6,601 nt of DNA from Nocardia sp. (GCA_017354515.1 JAFMQT010000262.1:1-6601), one strand, 5' to 3'; counted from the stretch's first letter, positions 1-5,881 are shown. Program-made: numbers and translations. Notes: generated from the sequence alone by a model not told the origin.

Positions 1-2
1 AA

Positions 3-473
3 CGATGCGCTCGGGAGGGCGCATCGGCGCGACCGGATAGGTGCTGGGAGACCGATCTCGAGACCAACGTATTCCTCGGAACCACCGGTAAATCAGACTT
101 CCTGACGCCCGGCTTTCTCGCTTTTCGTTGTCTACCGCCGTATCAGGATGTGCGAGGACACGACACGGTGCTGGTCGGTGAGGTGCTCTCGCCGTCGAAT
201 ACCCAATCCGATATCGAAGCAAAGAAAAGTCGCTACGCCGCTGCGGGGATTCCGTGGTACTGGGAGGTGACGCTTCGATCCGATATCAGCGCCATCGCGA
301 CGGTCCGAGCCTACGGACTGGAAACCGGTGTCGCTACCTTACCCGAGGGCGTCAGCCCGTTGCACCGGTCCGATTACCGCCTGGTCGGCGAATGGACGCA
401 TGCCGACGAGGCCGGAATCTCGTTCGGATATCCGTTCCCGATCAGTATTCCGTGGGATTGCCTCGCCTTCTGA
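3..473 (+). CDS. Uma2-family (DUF820) endonuclease-like protein, 5'-partial, possibly decaying
   Basis: The frame is open from the left edge to a TGA at 471-473, giving about 156 codons, so the real start lies outside the window. The GTG at 150 would make a 107-residue protein, but family-like sequence continues upstream (ETDLETNVFLG, then FLAFRCLPPYQDV), so 150 is not the true start. The Uma2 signature is clear: GEVLSPSN (E codon 180-182), a downstream D-x-x-x-K segment (DIEAKK), then YAAAGIPWYWEV. Uma2 proteins have a PD-(D/E)XK restriction-endonuclease-like fold and are abundant in actinomycetes and cyanobacteria; their biological role is poorly defined. The family normally has a Pro-Asp pair before the strand leading to the Glu. 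Here that site reads TPGF (105-116), with Gly (GGC, 111-113) where Asp is expected. The first dozen codons are also unlike the family. The gene is convergent with the DUF4185 gene, 24 bases away. Confidence 0.8.
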   Translation, partial: RCAREGASARPDRCWETDLETNVFLGTTGKSDFLTPGFLAFRCLPPYQDVRGHDTVLVGEVLSPSNTQSDIEAKKSRYAAAGIPWYWEVTLRSDISAIATVRAYGLETGVATLPEGVSPLHRSDYRLVGEWTHADEAGISFGYPFPISIPWDCLAF

Positions 474-497
474 CTTGCCGGACCGATCGGTGCACGC

Positions 498-1586
498 TCA
501 GGCGGTGATGCCGTCGAACTGCATGACCCAGTAGGGGTTGTTGGTGGTGGTATTCCATTGCGACACATACAGGGTCACATCGGTGGCCGAGGCCGACCGC
601 GGATGGATGTAACCGCCGTAGAGTTGCGCGAACGCGCGTTCACGCCGCCACCACGGTGTCGAACCGTGGATCTGCGGTTTCGCCTCGGACCACACCGCGT
701 CGATCGCGGGCGCGGTACGGGTCGAGATGCAGTAACCCGCGACGTCGAAGTAGGCCATCACCCAGGTGCCGGCGAGGTTCTTCACGCTCACCTCACCGAT
801 CGCACCCATCCCCGCGAACAGCGGCGTCGGCGCCGGATGTCCCCACAGCCACCGGGAACCGTCATAGCCCCAGTACTCGTACGCGCTGCGGTCGGTGATC
901 TGCTGCCACGGCACCCGCATCAGGATCGGGCCGTCGCGATTGTGCGCCCGGCCCCATTCCTTCGCGACCACATACAGGTGCCCGTCCGCGCCGATACCGG
1001 CGAAGGACTGCATCATGAACGGACTCCACCCGTCATAGCCGTCGCTGCCGTCGTTGAGCCACACCGCCGGATGATCGGTCCAGGTGGCGCCGTCGTCATC
1101 GGAGTGGGCCAGTCCCGCGAACAACGCACCGTGCCGGTCATCGGCGACGTCCCAATCGCGAACACTGGTGTAGGTCAACCAGGTTCGCCCGTTCGGATCG
1201 ACGAAAGCATCGCCCGGGATCCGGCTGACCTCGAAACCGTAGCCGTTGTCGGCCTTGTGTGTGTAGTTCAGGGCCTGCGTGGCCCGCGCACCGCCCGGGG
1301 CCGCGGTGAAGGCGGTCGTGGCCGGCGGCGCGGCGTCGGCGAACAACAGCACCGGCGACCCGACCCACGTCCCCTGCCCTTGACCGTCGCCGGTGAAGGT
1401 GTCCCCGAATACGAAACCCGACGCGCCGGGCCGGAAATGGCTGCGGTCATAGGGGATTCCGAGGTCGCTGCCCCCGACGCCGAACTGCTCGGCGGTACTT
1501 CCGGCGAATCCGGTCAGGGGTGTACCCCAGTTTTTCGACATCTGCTGTTTCGGCATCGGGATATCCGTTCGACTGCCAGCGGTCAC
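498..1586 (-). CDS. DUF4185 domain-containing protein (family related to GH183 D-arabinanases)
   Basis: The product is 362 residues from a GTG at 1586. In-frame ATGs at 1556 and 1541 are alternative starts, and none of the three has a good Shine-Dalgarno site. Features matching DUF4185 include GSDLGIPYD (39-47), FGDTF (60-64), a W-x-x-SPVL block (74-80), GEVSVKNLAGTWVMAYF (264-280) and the C-terminal YGGYIHPRSA then LYVSQWNT and PYWVMQF (323-357). Repeated short aromatic and Gly/Asp blocks suggest a beta-propeller. Members of DUF4185 have been shown to be endo-D-arabinofuranases (family GH183) acting on mycobacterial arabinan, so a role in trimming arabinogalactan or lipoarabinomannan is possible; activity of this member is inference. 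No signal peptide or membrane segment is visible from any of the starts, which is odd for an enzyme acting on the wall. The gene is divergent from the VTT gene and monocistronic as far as seen. Confidence 0.85.
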   Translation of the reverse strand: MTAGSRTDIPMPKQQMSKNWGTPLTGFAGSTAEQFGVGGSDLGIPYDRSHFRPGASGFVFGDTFTGDGQGQGTWVGSPVLLFADAAPPATTAFTAAPGGARATQALNYTHKADNGYGFEVSRIPGDAFVDPNGRTWLTYTSVRDWDVADDRHGALFAGLAHSDDDGATWTDHPAVWLNDGSDGYDGWSPFMMQSFAGIGADGHLYVVAKEWGRAHNRDGPILMRVPWQQITDRSAYEYWGYDGSRWLWGHPAPTPLFAGMGAIGEVSVKNLAGTWVMAYFDVAGYCISTRTAPAIDAVWSEAKPQIHGSTPWWRRERAFAQLYGGYIHPRSASATDVTLYVSQWNTTTNNPYWVMQFDGITA

Positions 1587-1724
1587 ATCGGCACAAGTCT
1601 CGGGGGTACCCGGGCGCGGGTCGCGGCCAAACCCGGTCGGCAGCAGGCGATCGCAACGAATGTCCGGATCGGAACCACAACTGGTTCACAGGGTATTCCA
1701 AGCTCGGAATCGCAGCATACAGAT

Positions 1725-2333
1725 ATGGACCTCGCTGCGCTTGTCACCGCCTTCGTGGTCGCCGTGCTTCCCGTGGCGCCCACCGAACCCACGCTGGTCG
1801 GACTCGGTGCGCTCGCCTCGGTGGCGCATGTGTCCCCGCTCGCGATCATCCTGGTCGCGGGATTGGGCTGCTCGATCTCCGATCACATGTTCTACGCCGC
1901 CGGCCGCTGGGGTGGACCCCGGTTGCTGGGGCTGCTGTCGCGGTGGGGCGCGGCCGACCGGATGACGACCTGGCTGGTGGCGCGGGCGCAGTCCTGTGGT
2001 GGTCCGGTATTCATCGGTGCGCGATGGCTGCCGGCCGGGGGGAGTGCGGGCGCCGCGGTGGCCGGGACGGTCGGATGGTCGCTGCGCCGGTTCACTCCCA
2101 CCTCGCTGGTCGGGTCCATGCTGTGGTCCTCATATGCCGCGCTGCTGGGTTATCTCGGCAGTTCGTTCACCGGTAATCCGCTTGCGGGGCTGGGTATCTC
2201 GTTGCTGGTGATGGCTGCGGTCGCGCTGGGCGGGCGGCCCTTGATGCACCGTCACCGGCGCGGTGCGGCGGTTCCCGCCGACATCGCCGTGCTGCCCTCG
2301 GCCGCGGCCGAACCCATCCTGGCGGCCGCCTGA
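1725..2333 (+). CDS. VTT/DedA-like (SNARE-associated) integral membrane protein
   Basis: The product is 202 residues and strongly hydrophobic. The ATG at 1725 is chosen because no ATG or GTG occurs in frame just upstream; there is no clear Shine-Dalgarno site. The frame stays open further left, but only as the antisense of the DUF4185 gene. Family features include an N-terminal hydrophobic segment with Glu21 in APTEPTLVGLG, Asp53 in GCSISDHMFYAAGRWGG, the signature GARWLPAGGSAGAAVAG (98-114), and LWSSYAALLGYLGSSF (133-148) followed by a final membrane helix (about 153-170). DedA/VTT proteins act in membrane homeostasis, some as undecaprenyl-phosphate or phospholipid translocases, and the acidic residues and the Arg in the signature are important in studied members. 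Here the second Arg of the usual R-x-x-P-x-x-R pattern appears to be missing. The C-terminal tail (from about 174) is basic, then Ala/Pro-rich. The substrate cannot be told from sequence. Confidence 0.8.
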   Translation: MDLAALVTAFVVAVLPVAPTEPTLVGLGALASVAHVSPLAIILVAGLGCSISDHMFYAAGRWGGPRLLGLLSRWGAADRMTTWLVARAQSCGGPVFIGARWLPAGGSAGAAVAGTVGWSLRRFTPTSLVGSMLWSSYAALLGYLGSSFTGNPLAGLGISLLVMAAVALGGRPLMHRHRRGAAVPADIAVLPSAAAEPILAAA

Positions 2334-2349
2334 GCCGACCCCTTCGTCC

Positions 2350-2387
2350 TTGACTTCGAGAGCGCTCCAGCACCTAGCGTCGCGGAT
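2350..2387 (+). promoter_or_regulatory. Predicted promoter of the SDR gene, 19-base spacer, leaderless arrangement
   Basis: A -35 box TTGACT (2350-2355) and a -10 box TAGCGT (2375-2380, fitting actinobacterial TANNNT) are separated by 19 bases. The -10 box ends seven bases before the ATG at 2388, so the expected transcript starts at or next to the start codon. No Shine-Dalgarno sequence is present, which agrees with leaderless translation. The spacer holds an imperfect dyad around AGCGCT (2361-2366). An over-long 19-base spacer with a dyad is the hallmark of MerR/SoxR-type activated promoters, but the outer arms match poorly, so MerR control is only a suggestion. Confidence 0.5.
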
Positions 2388-3131
2388 ATGGACGAACGCA
2401 TCGAACTCGCCAATCATGTCGCTCTGGTCACCGGTGGCTCGCGCGGTATCGGCCGCGGTATCGCGCTGGCGCTCGCCCGCGCCCGGATAGCGGTGGCCGT
2501 CAACTATCGAGCTCGCGCCGAGGAGGCCGCCGAAACGGTGGCCGAGATCGAACACGCCGGCGGCCGCGCGATCGCGGTACGCGCCGATGTCTCGGTGACC
2601 GCCGAGGTGGAGGCGATGATCGAGCGGGTCGGCACGCAACTGGGTCCGGTCGACATCCTGGTCAACAATGCCGGGATCGCCACCATCGTCGGGGTCGACG
2701 AGATCACCGAGGAGGATTTCGACCGGACGATGGTGGTCAACACGAAGTCGGTGTTCCTGTGCACGCAGGCCGTGGTCGCGGGTATGCGCGCTCGCGGTTG
2801 GGGGCGGATCGTGAACATCTCATCGGTGGCCGCCCGCGGCGGCGGCTCGGTCGGCGTGCACTACAACGCTTCGAAGGCGGCGGTGGAGGGCCTGACTCGA
2901 GGTTATGCCGCACGCCTGGCCGCCGACGGGATCACGGTGAATGCGATCGCCCCGGGCCTGATCGACACGGAAATGGCCGCGCCGCTGAAGGAATCAGGCG
3001 TCGGTGACCGGCTTCCGGTCGGTCGGCTGGGCACGGCCGACGAGATCGGTCAGGCCGCGGTCATGGTGCTCGGCAACGCCTTCCTCACCGGCCAGACCAT
3101 CGCGGTCAACGGTGGCGGATCGTTCCAGTGA
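2388..3131 (+). CDS. SDR-family NAD(P)-dependent oxidoreductase (FabG-like)
   Basis: The product is 247 residues, the normal length for a classical short-chain dehydrogenase/reductase, complete from ATG 2388 to TGA 3129-3131. The order of motifs is textbook: nucleotide-binding TGGSRGIG (15-22), NNAG (93-96), structural Asn118, catalytic Ser146 (in NISS), Tyr159 and Lys163 (YNASK), then PG (189-190) and the C-terminal LTGQTIAVNGGG typical of 3-oxoacyl-ACP reductase-like members. Arg19 after Ser18, and no Asp at the end of the second strand (VAVNYRAR), favour NADP(H). It is a soluble cytosolic enzyme, likely a tetramer. FabG-like SDRs reduce 3-oxoacyl thioesters or unrelated ketones and alcohols, so the substrate is unknown; the isolated location argues against being the housekeeping fatty-acid gene. 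It is separated by 54 bases from the VTT gene and has its own predicted promoter. Its stop lies only three bases from the stop of the convergent TMEM175 gene. Confidence 0.9.
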   Translation: MDERIELANHVALVTGGSRGIGRGIALALARARIAVAVNYRARAEEAAETVAEIEHAGGRAIAVRADVSVTAEVEAMIERVGTQLGPVDILVNNAGIATIVGVDEITEEDFDRTMVVNTKSVFLCTQAVVAGMRARGWGRIVNISSVAARGGGSVGVHYNASKAAVEGLTRGYAARLAADGITVNAIAPGLIDTEMAAPLKESGVGDRLPVGRLGTADEIGQAAVMVLGNAFLTGQTIAVNGGGSFQ

Positions 3132-3134
3132 CCC

Positions 3135-3740
3135 TCACCGCCGCAGCTCGCGCACCGCTCGCTCCACCCTGCGGTCCGGGATGACCCAGATCGCCGCCAC
3201 GATCGCATAGCAGGCCAGAGCGATTCCGATCGTGACGTGCGAGCCGCGCCCGAGTGCGCTGGCCAGGACGCCGACCAGATAGAGGCCGATTGAGACCGCG
3301 ATCTTGGCGCGCGGTTGCACGGTCCGCCGCAGCGCCGAGTCGGGGGCGTGATCGGCGAACAGCGACGCCTGCAGCAGGGTGTAGGTGATGGCGGCGGCGA
3401 TCAGGTTGAGCCCGTACGCGGTGGTGGGGTCCTGCGCGAAATTCGTGTCGTCCATCCAGTGCGTGGTGAACGGTAGCAGCGACAGGCTGAACAGTAGAGA
3501 CAGATTGGCCCACAGGCTTTTCCCGGAGGTCCGCTCGGCCAGCGACAGCAGATGATGGTGGTTGTTCCAGTAGATGCCGACGTTGACGAAACTCAGCAGG
3601 TACGTCAGGATCCCGGACCCGGAATCGGCGAGCAGGGCGTGAAAGGTGTCGCCTTTGGGAAAGGGCAACTCCAGCACGATGATGGTGATGATGATGGCCA
3701 AGACGCCATCGCTGAAGGCCTCCAGCCGGGTGGTCGGCAT
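3135..3740 (-). CDS. TMEM175-family (DUF1211) potassium channel protein
   Basis: The product is 201 residues from ATG 3740 to TGA 3137-3135. The diagnostic R-x-x-x-FSDG motif of TMEM175 lies at the N-terminus (RLEAFSDG, 5-12), followed by the first membrane helix AIIITIIVLE. Six hydrophobic segments are visible, at about 8-25, 43-60, 75-93, 110-127, 147-163 and 169-187. That is the six-helix layout of bacterial TMEM175, which assembles as a tetramer lined by the first helix. The His-rich NNHHHLLSLAERTSGKSLWAN stretch (59-79) between helices 2 and 3 is also family-like. Prokaryotic members are leak-type K+ channels with weak K+ over Na+ selectivity. The start is set by a perfect AGGAGG six bases upstream. 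The ATG follows the pirin TGA with no gap, so the two genes are probably co-transcribed. The C-terminus ends in a basic RRVERAVRELRR tail. Confidence 0.88.
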   Translation of the reverse strand: MPTTRLEAFSDGVLAIIITIIVLELPFPKGDTFHALLADSGSGILTYLLSFVNVGIYWNNHHHLLSLAERTSGKSLWANLSLLFSLSLLPFTTHWMDDTNFAQDPTTAYGLNLIAAAITYTLLQASLFADHAPDSALRRTVQPRAKIAVSIGLYLVGVLASALGRGSHVTIGIALACYAIVAAIWVIPDRRVERAVRELRR

Positions 3741-4730
3741 TCAGAGCCTCCTGGTCCGCGGTTTCAGCTGGGTGGTCGGCATCGGCGGTGCCGGCAACGC
3801 GTCCTCGGGCCGCCACCCGGCGACGGTACCGAAGCGGCCGGGGTCATCTGCCGCTCCGGTGCGCGCTTCCCAGGCGGCCCGGTACCGCACGATCTCGTCG
3901 TGGCTGCGGCCCACGAAGTTCCACCACATCAGGATGTCCTCGCCGAACGGCGTGCCACCCAGCAGAATTGCCCGCGCCGCTGCGGTGGCCGGATTGACCA
4001 GGTCGAGCTCGGTCCGTCCCGGCCGCAGGTAGCCGAGATCACCATGGCCGAGCGCCGCCCCGTCGAGGGTGAGCGCTTCGGTATCGAGCAGGACCGCGTG
4101 TTCGAAGCTTTCCTCGACCGCGAGCCGCGTCCGCGCGCCCGGGGCGAGGGTCAGTTCGGCGCCCAGCAGCGGTGTCGCGGTCACCACCGGGGAGGTTTCG
4201 CCGCCGAGTGCGCCGATGAAGACCCGTCCGGTCAGGCCGGGCGCGAGGTCGACCGATGGCGGCCGGTGGTACTGGAATCCGGGTGGGTCCCGACGCGCCG
4301 AATCCGGTAGCGCCACCCACAATTGGACTCCGTGCAGCCGCACGGTATCCGGCGTGGACACCTCGGAGTGGCTGATTCCGTGCCCGGCCGACATCAGATT
4401 CAGTTCCCCGGGCCGCACGATGGCGTGCACACCGGCGCTGTCGCGGTGTTCGACCTCGCCCTCGAACAACCAACTGACGGTTTGTAATCCGGTGTGCGGG
4501 TGGGGCGCGACGTGCATGCCGCCGGTCTCGGCGACATCATCGGGGCCGTAGTGGTCGGCGAAACACCAGGCCCCGACCAGACTCAGCGCGCGGGTGGGCA
4601 GGGTGCGCCGCACGGTCATCGCGCGCGGACCACCGAGCGGTACCGCGCGCCCGGTCACGATCTCGAGCGGCCGGTGCGCGGTGTGGGCGGCGCCTGCGAT
4701 CTCCGCCGGTTCGGTTTCGGTATTGCTCAC
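3741..4730 (-). CDS. Pirin family protein (cupin)
   Basis: The product is 329 residues from GTG 4730, a normal pirin length. The frame is open to 5006, but the start is fixed by GGAGGAG eight bases before the GTG and by where pirin-like sequence begins. The N-terminal cupin domain carries MHVAPHPHTGLQTVSWLFEGEVEHRDS (72-98) and GHGISHSEVS (117-125). His77, His79, His121 and Glu123 match the four metal ligands of pirin. The C-terminal domain ends with GTPFGEDILMWWNFVGRSHDE-I, also typical. Pirins are Fe(II)/Ni-type bicupins; some bacterial members have quercetin 2,3-dioxygenase activity and others act as redox-linked regulators, and sequence does not tell which applies here. The GTG start overlaps the stop of an upstream MarR-like fragment by four bases (GTGA), and the TMEM175 ATG follows the stop directly. 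Control by the palindromic site at 4872-4895 is likely, though no clear minus-strand -10 box was found. Confidence 0.88.
   Translation of the reverse strand: MSNTETEPAEIAGAAHTAHRPLEIVTGRAVPLGGPRAMTVRRTLPTRALSLVGAWCFADHYGPDDVAETGGMHVAPHPHTGLQTVSWLFEGEVEHRDSAGVHAIVRPGELNLMSAGHGISHSEVSTPDTVRLHGVQLWVALPDSARRDPPGFQYHRPPSVDLAPGLTGRVFIGALGGETSPVVTATPLLGAELTLAPGARTRLAVEESFEHAVLLDTEALTLDGAALGHGDLGYLRPGRTELDLVNPATAAARAILLGGTPFGEDILMWWNFVGRSHDEIVRYRAAWEARTGAADDPGRFGTVAGWRPEDALPAPPMPTTQLKPRTRRL
3747..3752 (-). promoter_or_regulatory. Shine-Dalgarno site of the TMEM175 gene, inside the pirin gene
   Basis: On the minus strand this reads AGGAGG, six bases before the ATG at 3740. It lies within the last four pirin codons, so ribosomes ending pirin at TGA 3743-3741 sit next to the start. 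This supports translational coupling and settles the TMEM175 start. Confidence 0.8.
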
Positions 4731-4885
4731 GACCCAGACTCCTCCGGTTCGACCGCGTGGCGGCCGGTTTCGAGATTGTGCGCGACGGTGCTGAAGATAT
4801 CGGCCATCACCCGCACCTGGGCGGGATCGATCAGATCGAACAGCCATGATCGCACTGCCTCGACCGAGGCATTGCAAATGCAATT
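4727..4885 (-). pseudogene. MarR-like regulator, C-terminal remnant coupled to pirin
   Basis: A minus-strand frame is open from just after a TGA (4888-4886) to a TGA at 4729-4727. It encodes about 52 residues, including SVEAVRSWLFDLIDPAQV, then RVMADIFSTVAHNLETGRHA and an acidic end. The helix pattern, with W-L-F-x-x-(I/L)-x-P-x-Q-V followed by an amphipathic helix, resembles the C-terminal dimerisation helices of MarR-family regulators. No winged-helix part is found in any minus-strand frame upstream. The only start in frame is GTG 4855, with a GAGG too close to serve well, which would give 42 residues. Its stop overlaps the pirin GTG as GTGA, the usual coupling of two genes in an operon. 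The best reading is a MarR gene that lost its DNA-binding part by deletion. An intact short protein, or chance similarity, remains possible. Recognition is from memory of family patterns, not from alignment. Confidence 0.4.
4739..4745 (-). promoter_or_regulatory. Shine-Dalgarno site fixing the pirin start
   Basis: On the minus strand this reads GGAGGAG, eight bases before GTG 4730. It lies within the end of the MarR-like fragment. It decides for the GTG at 4730 over the much longer open frame reaching 5006. Confidence 0.8.
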
Positions 4886-4895
4886 TCATTTGCAA
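4872..4895. promoter_or_regulatory. 24-base inverted repeat, probable MarR-type operator
   Basis: Nine-base perfect arms, TTGCAAATG (4872-4880) and CATTTGCAA (4887-4895), flank the six bases CAATTT, whose middle AATT extends the symmetry so that only one pair in 24 bases mismatches. Each 12-base half is itself a near palindrome: the left half is TTGCA-AA-TGCAA, and the right half has one mismatch. Nested symmetry around TTGCA/TGCAA is the style of MarR-family operators. The site is strikingly AT-rich in GC-rich surroundings. It overlaps the -35 box of a plus-strand promoter and lies just upstream of the MarR-like fragment and pirin on the other strand, so it could control both directions. Confidence 0.7.
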
Positions 4896-4918
4896 CTGCC
4901 GAATTTTTTGCATAGTCT
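4890..4918 (+). promoter_or_regulatory. Predicted plus-strand promoter overlapping the operator
   Basis: The -35 box TTGCAA (4890-4895) and the -10 box TAGTCT (4913-4918, fitting TANNNT) are 17 bases apart, the optimal spacing. The -35 box is the right end of the inverted repeat, so a bound regulator would block polymerase. Transcription would start near 4925 and run about 100 bases before the ATG of the small gene at 5026. Confidence 0.5.
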
Positions 4919-5025
4919 GGCGACAAGCCAGTAACCGATCCCAGGTTGATACCCGCCGCGAGCACGACCGATCCGTATTCCGGCAGGCGTCGGCCGCCCC
5001 CACCACAGGACACGCGAAGCCTGGT

Positions 5026-5253
5026 ATGGACGAGATCGAACGCGAAGCACTGACGCGAGCAGCGATCGACCCCGATGCCGAACCGGCCGAGGTCGCCGGT
5101 CAGCTGTGGGTGCGGGAACTGCTGATGGATGTGGGGCAGTGGCGTCGGCAGCAGGGACTGGCGCCGCTCGAGGGGATACCGCCCCGGCCCCGCCCATCCC
5201 ACCCCGCCGTCTCGGGGAACGGGTGCACCAATTCGGGCCGCGGTCAGCCCTGA
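5026..5253 (+). CDS. Small hypothetical protein (75 residues)
   Basis: I do not recognise this gene. The frame from ATG 5026 to TGA 5251-5253 encodes an acidic helical N-terminal half (MDEIEREALTRAAIDPDAEP, then GQLWVRELLMDVGQWRRQQG to about residue 46). A Pro/Gly/Ser-rich tail of low complexity follows. There is no signal peptide, membrane helix or Cys/His metal motif. Codon choice in the first half is GC-ending and looks coding. The frame is also open upstream to 4846 but contains no further convincing start after the predicted transcription start, so ATG 5026 is preferred. Its ribosome-binding site is weak (GAAG). It lies about 100 bases behind a promoter overlapped by the palindromic operator, and its stop is 22 bases from the stop of the convergent PfpI-like gene. 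The tail may be a chance extension of a frame that once ended differently. Confidence 0.45.
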   Translation: MDEIEREALTRAAIDPDAEPAEVAGQLWVRELLMDVGQWRRQQGLAPLEGIPPRPRPSHPAVSGNGCTNSGRGQP

Positions 5254-5275
5254 CGCCACAACGACCGGATAACCG

Positions 5276-5881
5276 TCACCGGACCACCGTGACCGCGAGC
5301 GCGGCCCCGGCCACGGCGGAGGTGAACGGTTCGAGATCGCCAGGATTGCGGGAGGTGATCACTGTCCGTCCACCGGCGGCGGATTCGACCACCGGCTGAT
5401 CGGTCCAGCGCCCGCCGGCGTTGACCAGATCGGTGCGCAGCGACGGATACGAGGTCAGCGCCTGACCGTCCACCAATCCCGCTTCGATCAGCAGCCAGGG
5501 CCCGTGGCAGATGGCCGCGACCGGCTTTCCGGCGGCCGCGAATGCGCCGACCAGAGCGATCGCGTTCGGGTCGCGTCGAAGTTTGTCGGCGTTGACGGTG
5601 CCGCCGGGCACTACGACCGCGTCGAAATCGTCGACCTCGACCTGCGTGAGCGCGAGATCGGCGTCGACGACCACACTCTTTTCGGTGTCGTGCTCGAAGG
5701 TCTGCACGGGCCCGCGGTCGGGAGCGGCGTGCACGACGGTCAGACCGCGCTCGCGCAATCGGGCCGGCGGAACCAGCAATTCGTCACGTTCGACGCCGGT
5801 GTTCGAGGTGATCACCAGCACGATTGCCGACGTGTCGGCCGCCCCTCTGACGTCATGGCCTGTCGTCTCGGTCGCGCTCAT
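5276..5881 (-). CDS. DJ-1/PfpI family protein (type 1 glutamine amidotransferase-like)
   Basis: The product is 201 residues from ATG 5881 to TGA 5278-5276. The start is supported by GAGGAGG (5886-5892 on the minus strand), four bases from the ATG. The first 17 residues form a polar extension before the first strand SAIVLVITSN. The nucleophile elbow is AAICHGPWLLIEAG with Cys125-His126, and the conserved acidic residue near the Cys is Glu31 in GVERDEL. Other family blocks are DFDAVVVPGGTVNADKLR (85-102) and SYPSLRTDLVNAGGRW (144-159). This is the YhbO/PfpI-like subgroup, which contains proteins described as proteases, chaperones or glyoxalase/deglycase enzymes protecting against reactive carbonyls; the activity of this one cannot be decided from sequence. 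It is cytosolic and appears to be transcribed alone, divergent from the alpha/beta hydrolase gene across 181 bases and convergent with the small gene at 5026. Confidence 0.88.
   Translation of the reverse strand: MSATETTGHDVRGAADTSAIVLVITSNTGVERDELLVPPARLRERGLTVVHAAPDRGPVQTFEHDTEKSVVVDADLALTQVEVDDFDAVVVPGGTVNADKLRRDPNAIALVGAFAAAGKPVAAICHGPWLLIEAGLVDGQALTSYPSLRTDLVNAGGRWTDQPVVESAAGGRTVITSRNPGDLEPFTSAVAGAALAVTVVR

Noticed and set aside
482..491. Palindrome ACCGATCGGT between the Uma2 and DUF4185 stops as a possible terminator.
   Set aside because: It is a loopless ten-base palindrome with no T-tract and no longer stem. It is weak as a terminator.
558..1724. A 389-codon in-frame extension upstream of the VTT/DedA gene, making a 591-residue frame.
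   Set aside because: It is the antisense of the well-supported DUF4185 gene. It is rich in Arg, Pro and Gly without any domain, a usual by-product of high-GC coding on the other strand.
3132..3134. Shared terminator between the convergent SDR and TMEM175 genes.
   Set aside because: Only three bases separate the stops and no hairpin with a T-tract is seen; any terminator would have to lie within coding sequence.
4731..5006. A 92-codon N-terminal extension of pirin.
   Set aside because: It crosses the operator region, has no pirin-like sequence, and the Shine-Dalgarno at 4739-4745 points to the GTG at 4730.
4953..5051. Plus-strand TTG-started short frame in the leader of the small gene.
   Set aside because: It uses a rare start codon, has low-complexity Pro/Arg content, and overlaps the better ATG frame at 5026. 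There is no sign of a real peptide.
5271..5295. GTCAC/GTGAC inverted repeat near the end of the PfpI-like gene.
   Set aside because: It has five-base arms with a nine-base loop inside coding sequence and no T-tract, as expected by chance in GC-rich DNA.
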